A stretch of DNA of 10,823 bases, taken from assembly GCA_024224995.1 (NCBI GenBank), contig JAAENB010000127.1, positions 1 to 10,823 of the forward strand, read 5' to 3'. The stretch comes from a bacterium (lineage in GTDB: Bacteria; Spirochaetota; UBA4802; UBA5550). The notes below the pieces were generated by a model, which worked only from the letters and a program-made list of their open reading frames with translations, did no database searches and was not told where the DNA came from. This document shows positions 1 to 6,401 of the stretch, one piece after another (within the stretch, counting starts at the first letter, position 1; each line of letters opens with the position of its first letter). The translations under genes were made by a program, and so were the position numbers.

Positions 1-263
1 AGCGGAGCGAGTTCCGAACATCTGCGGAGGTATTGCTCCGGCCATAGGTTACATTCCGGGTTCATATACCTTATATATGACGTACTATTTAGTTTCTAAT
101 CTATTTTTTCCCTGCTTCGCAGGGTCCGCACTCTCAAGAAATTGCTCTCAGCCCTACAAATTTGAAGCCAATAAAACATCTCCCAAAGAATTTTTTGCAT
201 TTATTGACACCAAAATTGGATGAGCTCTACACCGAAACAAAATTCATATTAGATTTAGAGAAA

Positions 264-374
264 TTACTTCTTAACTAAAATTTTAGAGATAAACCGGAAC
301 TGGTGGGCATATGAAGCCCGGGTACCGGTTACGATCAGAATACTAACAAAAATCATCCATATTGATATCCGCAT
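264..374 (-). CDS. Possible small exported peptide or truncated secreted-protein gene (36 aa)
   Basis: This 36-residue frame starts MRISIWMIFVSILIVTGTRA and has the layout of a Sec signal peptide: a basic start, a hydrophobic core at about residues 4-17, then a small-residue stretch ending SYA at residues 21-23 that would suit signal peptidase I. An AAGGAG-type ribosome binding site lies about 10 bases before the ATG. After the putative cleavage site only 13 residues remain, ending KILVKK before a TAA. I do not recognise the peptide. It could be a genuine small secreted peptide, or the surviving 5' end of a larger decayed gene. Sequence past the stop (below 264) is broken by stops in the frames I read and shows no obvious continuation. 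An imperfect hairpin (292-330) lies inside it. It may also be a chance frame. Confidence 0.3.
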   Translation of the reverse strand: MRISIWMIFVSILIVTGTRASYAHQFRFISKILVKK

Positions 375-464
375 AAACCATACTCTCCTTTTTTCAAGTA
401 AGGTGCTTAAAATAATAAAATTTATAAGCTCAATAGCAAGTACTTTTTAAAAGAAAATATCAAT

Positions 465-518
465 CCGGGGCAATAATCCATAATAATGACATGGAAACCG
501 CGAAGTTTATTGCCCGGG
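465..518. repeat. Imperfect inverted repeat, 12-bp arms
   Basis: CCGGGGCAATAA at 465-476 is mirrored by TTATTGCCCGGG at 507-518 with one mismatch, separated by 30 bases. No T-run follows on either strand, so an intrinsic terminator is not supported. It could be a structured RNA element or a remnant of a repeat. Confidence 0.4.
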
Positions 519-752
519 GTAACGCTGCCCCGAAAAAAACTAAACAAAGTCTTCCATGAATACTTAAAAAAGCGGCCATGCCTCAATTGAAGACAAGCAC
601 GCGGCAAGCGAGGCAATAAAGAGTTCCGTAAACAAAATGCTCCTGAGAATAAAGGGGTACTCCCCTCGACCCCATGAACCGGGAAAATTTCTCAAACAGC
701 TTCGGAGAAATTATCTCCGGGTTGCTCATCTTTCCTGCGGGTCCTAAAATTC

Positions 753-783
753 TTGACAAAATGACTCTCTCTCGAACTATGAC
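753..783 (+). promoter_or_regulatory. Possible weak promoter upstream of the methyltransferase
   Basis: A perfect TTGACA (753-758) lies about 85 bases before the chosen methyltransferase start. The best -10 candidate, TATGAC at 778-783, matches the consensus at four of six positions and is 19 bases away, which is longer than ideal. The -35 box alone is the main support. Confidence 0.25.
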
Positions 784-842
784 ATATATTAATTCAAACC
801 GCCCCCTTCTTTTTGAATAATCTAAATAATGCAGGTAAAATT

Positions 843-1640
843 ATGACTGTACTTTCAACAGAAGAAACCGGTGATCTCATTGACCGGATACATAGTTTTC
901 TTCCCAATAACACAGGAGGAGAAGAAGACCACAAGGAAAAACTGCAGCAATACCTTGAAACTGTTACGGAACCGGCTATTCTACTTTTATTTAAAGAGAT
1001 TATGAAATCCGATTCACTCTCAACAGAGAAGATGTATAACACCATGGCCGCTTTCTACGACCAGGCATTTCCGGACAGAAGTCACGCAGTAAAAATACTG
1101 GATCTTTTAGACGAATCTTATTCCGCTGCAAAGGCTGTAGACCTGGGATGCGGGACCGGTGAATCTGCAATTCCGCTTTTGGAAAAAGCGGAACAGGTTA
1201 TTGGGCTCGACATTAGCGAAAAAATGATCGACAAAGCAAAGGATAAAATATCGAACCCGGCTCTCAGCTTTTACCGGGCTGACTTTTTAGAGCAGCCTCT
1301 TGAAGAGTCACTGGAAAGTGACCTGGTGGTGAGTGTGGGAGTTTCGCGCCATATTCCACTTGGAAAAGAAAAAGAGTATTTCAACTATGTTCGAGCCATG
1401 CTCAAACAGGGAGGCACTGCTCTTATTGCCTTTGTTATTCGCGCGGGCGATAACGATATATCACAAATTGATATTGCAGTAGAACGCTGGATGCAGTCAA
1501 AAGGAATTTCCGACAGGCGCTTTGATGAAGACGAGATCTTTCGCCTTTTTAAAGAAACAAATTTTTCTATTGAAGGCGAAAGGCGAGAGCCTTCAAAATA
1601 TCTTTATGAAAAACTCTTAATAAAAGCCCGAAAAAAATAA
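843..1640 (+). CDS. Class I SAM-dependent methyltransferase, substrate unknown
   Basis: A soluble 265-residue protein predicted to transfer a methyl group from S-adenosylmethionine. The Rossmann-fold signature is clear. Motif I is VDLGCGTGES at residues 99-108. The acidic end of the second strand is GLDISEKM at 121-128, with Asp123 placed to bind the ribose hydroxyls. RADF at 146-149 fits motif III, and a late LKQGGTALIAF strand (188-197) is typical of the family. The first ~65 residues form a charged helical extension before the usual helix MYNTMAAFYDQ, and this may help choose the substrate. I chose ATG 843 because AGG lies a normal distance upstream. A TTG ten codons earlier (813) has no ribosome binding site. 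The gene converges on the minus-strand lipid-type operon with only 47 bases between stops, so a role in modifying that product is possible but unproven. Small-molecule or lipid substrates are both plausible. Confidence 0.88.
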   Translation: MTVLSTEETGDLIDRIHSFLPNNTGGEEDHKEKLQQYLETVTEPAILLLFKEIMKSDSLSTEKMYNTMAAFYDQAFPDRSHAVKILDLLDESYSAAKAVDLGCGTGESAIPLLEKAEQVIGLDISEKMIDKAKDKISNPALSFYRADFLEQPLEESLESDLVVSVGVSRHIPLGKEKEYFNYVRAMLKQGGTALIAFVIRAGDNDISQIDIAVERWMQSKGISDRRFDEDEIFRLFKETNFSIEGERREPSKYLYEKLLIKARKK

Positions 1641-1643
1641 TCC

Positions 1644-1677
1644 GTTGTACGGGCACGGCGCGCCGTGCCCGTACAAC
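1644..1677. repeat. Perfect 34-bp palindrome between convergent genes; likely terminator for the minus operon
   Basis: GTTGTACGGGCACGGCG (1644-1660) is followed directly by its exact reverse complement (1661-1677), a perfect palindrome with no spacer. Read on the minus strand, the stem is followed after a few bases by a T-rich tract (complement of the A-run at 1631-1637), so it can act as an intrinsic terminator for the operon ending at 1688. The plus side has no T-run. The T-tract overlaps the last lysine codons of the methyltransferase. From memory, palindromes with a GGGCACGGC/GCCGTGCCC core occur as dispersed repeats in several bacterial groups, so this may also be a member of a repeat family. 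Confidence 0.7.
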
Positions 1678-1687
1678 AGGCCCGGAT

Positions 1688-2755
1688 CTATCCATAAAAA
1701 TCAGAAATTATTTCAAGGACAGACTTTATATAATCCATGGTCGATACCGATCCGGACCAGAGATTTCTTATTTTCCCGGTAGGGAGTTCTTTCCCGTCAA
1801 TATAGACTCCGGGCTCCGGAACAGTCTCTTCGAAACCATCCAGTAAAACGCTGCCGGCACGTAACGGCGCAAAACCGTTTTCGTCCATTTCTTTAATAAA
1901 CGCGGACTCCTGCTCCTGCGGAATCGTAAAACAGAGTTCAAATTCACCGTGAATTGCCGCAAGTACCGTAAGCGGAGGCTGTTGTATCATCTCTGTTAGT
2001 TCCCGCGCACCGGGATGAAGAATCTTTTCCAGGGAGTCAATACACAAAGACGCTGAGTTCAAACGAAAAAGCTGGTCCAGTGTAAAGAGCAGCCCGTCAC
2101 TGGTGTCCATACACGAAGAAGCGTATTTCGATATGACCCGTGCTTCTTTTAAGCGGGCAACCGGTTGATAGGGAAACCGGTCTACCTCGTGAGGCATGGC
2201 CAGTTTTGCAAAAGCATATGCCCCGCCCATACCTACGGGTCCGGAGACATAGAGCACATCATTATGCCCCATACCGGTCCGTTTCATCACCCGGTCCTTT
2301 TCAACAAGCCCAAGAGCGGTAGCCCCCAGAGCCGGTTCCCCGGTATTCAGGTCACCTCCCAGGGAACCACAGCCATGAACAGTACAGGCTTCGGCAATGC
2401 CCTGAACTACGGCTTCAAATGTATCATTGTCCCACTCTTCGGAAACAGTTGTGTTTAAGAGCAGACCCAGCGGCTGCGCTCCAACAGCGGCAAGATCACT
2501 TAGATTCACCACAACAGCCATCCATCCCATAAGAAAGGGGTCGGTATATAAACCGGCAGAGATCTCTTCGGAAACAAGATCCGTCGTTGCGGCAAGATAG
2601 TGGGAGTCCAGCCCAACATCAACAATTTCGGAATCACTTTCATGAGTATTGTTGACCGAAGCAGTAGACCGTGGAACCAGGTTTGCCACCAGGTTGATCA
2701 CGGCATTCTCATCAATTGTATCAAGTCTGGAGTATACGGATTCTTTTATTGACAT
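1688..2755 (-). CDS. Divergent ThiL-like / AIR synthase-superfamily protein
   Basis: A 355-residue protein of the PurM/AIR synthase superfamily, closest in layout to thiamine-monophosphate kinase (ThiL), which phosphorylates thiamine phosphate with ATP. Matching landmarks are TTDLVSE (57-63), NLSDLAAVGAQP (84-95), GGDLNTG (133-139), a glycine-rich GPVGMGGAYAFAKL (172-185) and MDTSDGL (217-222). Two usual ThiL signatures are altered. The N-terminal GDDAA metal/nucleotide motif is replaced by DVGLDS (46-51), and the late GEDYEL motif reads GEFEL (270-274). These changes, plus its place last in an operon of lipid-type enzymes and not among thiamine genes, suggest a different substrate or a lost activity. 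Its start ATG lies inside the end of the lipid kinase gene (10-base overlap), and its ribosome binding site AAAGGAGG is formed by the kinase's Lys-Gly-Gly codons, so the two are translationally coupled. Confidence 0.82.
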   Translation of the reverse strand: MSIKESVYSRLDTIDENAVINLVANLVPRSTASVNNTHESDSEIVDVGLDSHYLAATTDLVSEEISAGLYTDPFLMGWMAVVVNLSDLAAVGAQPLGLLLNTTVSEEWDNDTFEAVVQGIAEACTVHGCGSLGGDLNTGEPALGATALGLVEKDRVMKRTGMGHNDVLYVSGPVGMGGAYAFAKLAMPHEVDRFPYQPVARLKEARVISKYASSCMDTSDGLLFTLDQLFRLNSASLCIDSLEKILHPGARELTEMIQQPPLTVLAAIHGEFELCFTIPQEQESAFIKEMDENGFAPLRAGSVLLDGFEETVPEPGVYIDGKELPTGKIRNLWSGSVSTMDYIKSVLEIISDFYG

Positions 2756-3687
2756 GCCATTAGTCCTCCTTTAACTAATTGAATTGTTACATTGGAAACC
2801 ATGCTAATTTCCCCATCCATTTCAAACGGAACAAGCCGTCCCGGAGTGATGGTAACGGCGTCACTTTTCCAGGACCGGGTTTTCGGAAGCCCGGTAAACT
2901 TTCCCTTGCCGAGATTATAAAAAGTATATAACTGGCGCAGCAATTTCATCTCTTCACAAAGATTGACGCACAGGTAATCGGACTGGGGAGAAACCGGGGT
3001 ATCATACTTTAAACTTCCCGTGAAATGAGGATTAATGACGATACTCATATTTGAGATCCTGGTATGATAATTCTCGTCCTTGATTGAAATAAGAGAATTA
3101 AAATTTTTATAGGTGGCAATACTTTTTAAGGCGGCATAACTGATAGTACCCGAAACCCATTTGTCTTTTAACCGGTTAATAACCCGGTCTCCCGTATTAA
3201 ACAGGTGATTCCCTTCCGCCAGGATGCCGAAACTGGAGTTTACGGCGAAATAATTTTCCTGTACTTCCCCGGTATCGGTAATGACTTCGGCTTTCCCGAG
3301 ATTATACGGAACCGGGGCAGTGAAATCTATTTTTACCGGGATAGTATTAATGCTATTTTTTTTGTTCTTTTTATCTATTGGTTTATGAAAGTCATTACTT
3401 GAACCAAGGCCAATAGCCCCGAAGATAATTTCGCTTCGCTTCTTTGCCGGTAATTTCATAAGGGCATTAACAACCATATTCACGGAACCGTCACCACCGG
3501 CAGCAATGAAGACCCGTTTTCCGTTGTTGAACTGATTTTTGATAAGAGATACGGGATCCTGGGGCAGCACCTCAACATGGACCTTTTTTCCGTACTGCTT
3601 TGCAAGGGAAAGAACGTCCTCCCGGATCTTGTTCCATTTTTTTATCCCCTTCCCGTTGTTTGCCATGGGATTTAACAATATAAGCAT
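2746..3687 (-). CDS. DAGK/sphingosine-kinase family lipid kinase (YegS/BmrU-like)
   Basis: A 313-residue ATP-dependent kinase predicted to phosphorylate a lipid alcohol such as diacylglycerol or a long-chain base. The N-terminal LNPMANNGKG (5-14) is the family's opening strand and turn. GGDGS at 64-68 is the nucleotide-binding signature, and GLGSSNDFHKP (93-103) matches the family GTGNDFAR loop with an unusual Ser and His-Lys. FEMDGE (288-293) near the C-terminus matches the conserved acidic/glycine motif of the beta-sandwich domain. Length is usual for bacterial members. There is no signal peptide or membrane segment, as expected for a peripheral cytoplasmic enzyme. The start is well supported by AAAGGAG (3694-3700), six bases before the ATG. 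It follows the UbiA gene after an 89-base gap containing a strong hairpin, and overlaps the next gene. The neighbouring alpha-oxoamine synthase makes a sphingoid-like base a tempting substrate, but this is inference. Confidence 0.88.
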   Translation of the reverse strand: MLILLNPMANNGKGIKKWNKIREDVLSLAKQYGKKVHVEVLPQDPVSLIKNQFNNGKRVFIAAGGDGSVNMVVNALMKLPAKKRSEIIFGAIGLGSSNDFHKPIDKKNKKNSINTIPVKIDFTAPVPYNLGKAEVITDTGEVQENYFAVNSSFGILAEGNHLFNTGDRVINRLKDKWVSGTISYAALKSIATYKNFNSLISIKDENYHTRISNMSIVINPHFTGSLKYDTPVSPQSDYLCVNLCEEMKLLRQLYTFYNLGKGKFTGLPKTRSWKSDAVTITPGRLVPFEMDGEISMVSNVTIQLVKGGLMACQ

Positions 3688-3718
3688 TGTTTACTCCTTT
3701 AAAAAAAATTTTTACCGG

Positions 3719-3756
3719 GAATGAACCGGCATCTCAGAAGAGATACCGGTTCATTC
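3719..3756 (-). terminator. Strong intra-operon hairpin between UbiA and lipid kinase genes
   Basis: GAATGAACCGGCATCTC (3719-3735) pairs with GAGATACCGGTTCATTC (3740-3756) with a single mismatch and a four-base loop (AGAA). Read on the minus strand, the hairpin is followed after 10 bases by eight T residues (3708-3701) and then at once by the lipid kinase ribosome binding site. The gap before the T-run is longer than in a standard intrinsic terminator. Partial termination (attenuation), a transcript-processing or stabilising site, or a dispersed repeat are all possible. Confidence 0.5.
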
Positions 3757-3776
3757 TCAACAGTATGGGCTCCTGC

Positions 3777-4793
3777 TTAGAGCTGGCTCTTTTCGGGACG
3801 CAGCAGCAGGTTAACCTCAAACACCGCGTAATAAATCGCAATGGCAATTAACCACTCAGGTTTATAGGCAATAATAATCACCAGGCAATAGAGTAAAAAT
3901 GACCGCAAAATCATGGTAATGGGGCCATGTGTTTTCGACTCATCCCTGGTTTTATGCAGTTTAACCTGGGCAATAAAATTGGCAGCAGCCGTAAGCACAA
4001 GAATTGAAATACTCACAATACCGGCTACGCCTCCCTGCATAACAACCGGATAAATAGTAAGAAAGGTAAAGGTTATTGCGAGGATCGCGAGAATAGTGCT
4101 ATAGGTCGCTCCCGCAGTCCAGCCAAACCGGACCTGGAATGTCTGGTAATTGGTTTCACGGTCGGCAGTAAGATCTTTAAAGTAACCGCCAACGACAAAA
4201 TTGGCGTAGGCGAAAAAGACCACCGCCATGGCGAGAAGCAGGCGTACTGCCTCACCATCAAACTGCCCAAACGAAGCAGCAGGGCTAAAGCCGGGATCGA
4301 CCATTCTGCCCATAAGCGGAAGAAGCGCCACGATCCAGGAATTCCAGGGAGGTCCGCCCCACCAGGTCCGCTTGAACGGTGTATAGCTAGCGAGACCAAC
4401 AATAGCAAGAGCTCCGGGGATCATGAGCCAGGGATTGATAAAGGCCAAAACCCCTACCCCGGCACTGAGACCCAGGACACTAACGGAAGCCACTGCTTTT
4501 GGAGTAACTTCCCCTTTAACCAGTGGCCGGTATGGGGAAGAGATAGTATCCGTGTCGATCTGGAAGGTATCGGTAAGGGCCTGGCCCATGCCATAGGCAA
4601 AAAACAGGGGAAAAAACCCGCACAGAATAGCGACAAGGTCGAGCGTGGGAGCAAGGGCCATACCAACGAGGCCGGCGATCCCCGAAAGAAAAAGGAGATA
4701 GGGCCGCATATGGACCCAGTATTTTTTCCAGAAGCCGAATGTATATACGGCGTATGGTAATTGTTCATCCCGGTTAATATTTCTAGTATTCAT
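3777..4793 (-). CDS. UbiA-family membrane prenyltransferase
   Basis: A 338-residue polytopic membrane protein with about eight or nine hydrophobic segments, predicted to transfer a polyprenyl chain to an acceptor. The two Asp-rich loops that define the family are visible. The first is TDTFQIDTDTISSPYRPLVKG (from residue 74), which aligns with the usual NDxxDxxxDxxxxPxRPxxxG. The second is KDLTADRE (206-213), matching the KDxxxDxxxG-type loop. The PYRP wording resembles the chlorophyll-synthase/DGGGP-synthase branch more than ubiquinone UbiA, but that is a loose resemblance. In loop one the leading Asn is Thr and the third position Asp is Gln, while Asp75 and Asp82 remain. The ATG is supported by a GGAG box about eight bases upstream. 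It lies 31 bases after the alpha-oxoamine synthase gene, so the two are very likely co-transcribed. The acceptor is unknown. Confidence 0.87.
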   Translation of the reverse strand: MNTRNINRDEQLPYAVYTFGFWKKYWVHMRPYLLFLSGIAGLVGMALAPTLDLVAILCGFFPLFFAYGMGQALTDTFQIDTDTISSPYRPLVKGEVTPKAVASVSVLGLSAGVGVLAFINPWLMIPGALAIVGLASYTPFKRTWWGGPPWNSWIVALLPLMGRMVDPGFSPAASFGQFDGEAVRLLLAMAVVFFAYANFVVGGYFKDLTADRETNYQTFQVRFGWTAGATYSTILAILAITFTFLTIYPVVMQGGVAGIVSISILVLTAAANFIAQVKLHKTRDESKTHGPITMILRSFLLYCLVIIIAYKPEWLIAIAIYYAVFEVNLLLRPEKSQL

Positions 4794-4824
4794 TTTAATT
4801 CTCCATACATTTTATTAAATATTA

Positions 4825-6096
4825 TTAAATCTTATCTTTTATGCTTTTAAATGTAGATATTAATATATCCATATCCTCTTGTGTATGACTGGCCATTGCA
4901 CTGATCCTGAATCGCTGTTTATCTACCGGTACAGCAGGATATTCGATGTGATTAACGAATACTCCTTTCAGGTCGACTTCCCGGGCCAGTTCTCTCATCT
5001 TTGTATCTTTTGAAACATACAGGGGGATAATGGCCGATTGGGTACTCACGTCGAATCCAATTCTCCGTAAGCCCGTAAGAATATAGACAACATTCGCGTA
5101 CAGTTTCGTTTTTAACTGCGGTTCTTCTTCCATAACATCAAGAGATGCCATGACCTGGGCAATAAGCATGGGGGGCATAGCAGCTGAAAAGAAATATGTT
5201 TTTGAAAAAAAACGGAGATAGTCAATAATGGATCTATTGCCTGCGATATATCCTCCGGATGAAGCAAGGGCTTTGCTAAATGTCCCCATAGAAAGATCTA
5301 TTTTTCCCTCAAGGCCGAAGTGTTCGGCAGTACCTCTTCCGTTCTTTCCCATAATACCGGTGCCATGAGCATCATCAACAATAAGAAAGCCGTTATACTT
5401 TTTTGTTATTTCGTAGACCTCATTCAGCGGGGCAATATCGCCATTCATAGAGTAGACCCCTTCAACCACAACAAACTTGTTGCTCACCTGTGCCTTTTCA
5501 GCCGTCCGGAGCGCTTCTTCAAGTTCCTTCATGTTATTATGAGAAAATTTTAATTTTGTGCCTCTGCACAAACGGGCTCCTTCAACGAGTGAAGCGTGAG
5601 ACAGCTCATCCATAATGAGGGCGTCATTTTTCCCAACCAGGGACGTAATGAGTCCGTAGTTGGCGCTAAATCCAGAACTGTAGAGCAAGGCTTCATCGGC
5701 ATCCTTCATTTGAGCAAGACGTCTTTCAAGCCGTTTATGCAGCGAGGTGGTACCGTTTAACAGGGGCGGACCGCCAAGACCAATTCCGCATTCTTCTATA
5801 TATGCGCTAATTTTTGAACTGATCCCGGGGTGATTAGCCAGGCCAAGATAATTATTCGACCCAAACATTACCACTTCACGGGTTTCGCCGGTAACAGTAT
5901 CTTTGATTTGAACCCGGTTGTCGGCAGGCGACTGTATTTCTCTATGCACCGGGAGACCTTTGGCAACCTCATCCCTGAAAAAGTTTGAGAAAATACCGGT
6001 CCTTTCCTGAATAGGAAGATCGTACAGTTTATAAAAATCATTAATAAAATGCAGATCTCCTGCTTTAGATTTGTTTGTTTTTTGATCTAAAATCAT
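4825..6096 (-). CDS. Alpha-oxoamine synthase family PLP enzyme (SPT/KBL/BioF-like)
   Basis: A 423-residue fold-type I pyridoxal-phosphate enzyme predicted to condense an amino acid with an acyl thioester and lose CO2, as serine palmitoyltransferase, 2-amino-3-ketobutyrate CoA ligase and AONS (BioF) do. Visible landmarks are FGSNNYLGLANHP (78-90), DELSHASLVEG (163-173, His167 stacking on the cofactor), VDDAHGTG (240-247, Asp241 and His244), GTFSKAL with the probable Schiff-base Lys275, and RFRISAMASHT (395-405). The family's GSR.xxGT loop reads GGPPLLNGT (108-116), losing the Arg. Its overall wording, including an N-terminal extension of about 75 residues before the SNNYLGL strand, is nearer to the SPT-like group than to BioF, but I cannot fix the substrate. 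The start at 6096 is chosen because AAGGGAGG sits about six to seven bases upstream. An in-frame ATG at 6123 lies before that site and lacks its own. First gene of the operon. Confidence 0.9.
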   Translation of the reverse strand: MILDQKTNKSKAGDLHFINDFYKLYDLPIQERTGIFSNFFRDEVAKGLPVHREIQSPADNRVQIKDTVTGETREVVMFGSNNYLGLANHPGISSKISAYIEECGIGLGGPPLLNGTTSLHKRLERRLAQMKDADEALLYSSGFSANYGLITSLVGKNDALIMDELSHASLVEGARLCRGTKLKFSHNNMKELEEALRTAEKAQVSNKFVVVEGVYSMNGDIAPLNEVYEITKKYNGFLIVDDAHGTGIMGKNGRGTAEHFGLEGKIDLSMGTFSKALASSGGYIAGNRSIIDYLRFFSKTYFFSAAMPPMLIAQVMASLDVMEEEPQLKTKLYANVVYILTGLRRIGFDVSTQSAIIPLYVSKDTKMRELAREVDLKGVFVNHIEYPAVPVDKQRFRISAMASHTQEDMDILISTFKSIKDKI

Positions 6097-6401
6097 TTTA
6101 ATTCCTCCCTTATAAGATAACATCGTTATGCGATGAGTACAGACTCAATCCAGGTTCAAATTTGTCAATAAAAAATTAACTAATTAAAAGCATTTAAAAT
6201 GACGGTTTTTAAGACCGGCTGGCCGGAATACGGATAATATATCCATTTTATTTATAAAATTTTGTAGATTATTCAGCAGCGTTTGTTACACTATAATCTA
6301 TTTTTAGAAAACAATAGCAGAAGGGCATGTGTATATATAATTTTCTTTGAGAAAGAATTTTACTTGCCATTTACAGTGATTCAAAAAATTATTGGTATGT
6401 C
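6097..6401. promoter_or_regulatory. Divergent intergenic region
   Basis: AT-rich spacer between the lipid-type operon (minus) and the phosphatase operon (plus); it must hold the promoters of both. It contains a GC hairpin CCGGC-TG-GCCGG at 6215-6226, an operator-like island in AT-rich sequence, and a small TTCTTT/AAAGAA inverted repeat at 6343-6357. On the minus strand a perfect TTGACA lies at 6168-6163, but no good -10 box follows at normal spacing. Confidence 0.55.
6269..6297 (+). promoter_or_regulatory. Candidate promoter for the phosphatase gene
   Basis: A perfect TATAAT at 6292-6297 lies about 105 bases before the phosphatase start. The hexamer 17 bases upstream, TTATTC (6269-6274), is a poor -35 box, so an activator or an extended contact would be needed. 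A second TATAAT occurs at 6336-6341, also without a good -35. Confidence 0.3.

Larger units (their letters stand above)
1..842. other. Long region without a convincing large gene
   Basis: I find no reading frame here with the look of a conserved protein. The region holds several short inverted repeats: CGGAGC at 3-8 with GCTCCG at 35-40; CCCTGC/GCAGGG at 110-124; an imperfect AACCGG...CCGGTT hairpin at 292-330; a 12-bp arm pair at 465-476 and 507-518; and CGGAGA/TCTCCG at 703-719. It also holds one short signal-peptide frame on the minus strand (264-374, listed separately). None of the hairpins is followed by a clean T-run in either orientation. The region could be decayed sequence, a non-coding RNA locus or plain intergenic DNA, and I cannot tell which. 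Confidence 0.5.

Noticed and set aside
110..124. CCCTGC-TTC-GCAGGG hairpin as a terminator
   Set aside because: The T-run lies before the hairpin on the plus strand and becomes an A-run after it on the minus strand, so it does not fit an intrinsic terminator in either direction.
77..223. 48-residue plus-strand frame starting at an ATG
   Set aside because: No ribosome binding site and no recognisable motif.
422..616. 64-residue minus-strand frame
   Set aside because: It needs a TTG start without a ribosome binding site, and its composition (basic and aromatic, no motif) looks like a chance frame.
583..729. 48-residue minus-strand frame beginning MSNPEIISPKLFEKFSRFMG
   Set aside because: It has an AGGA close to the ATG and a faint likeness to the start of CheR-type proteins, but it stops early and no other frame continues a recognisable domain.
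6097..6123. Upstream in-frame ATG for the alpha-oxoamine synthase gene
   Set aside because: The strong AGGGAGG ribosome binding site lies between this ATG and the one at 6096, so it serves the downstream start.
6140..6168. Minus-strand promoter from TTGACA at 6168-6163
   Set aside because: The -35 box is perfect but no hexamer at 16-18 bases resembles TATAAT, so I do not call it a promoter.
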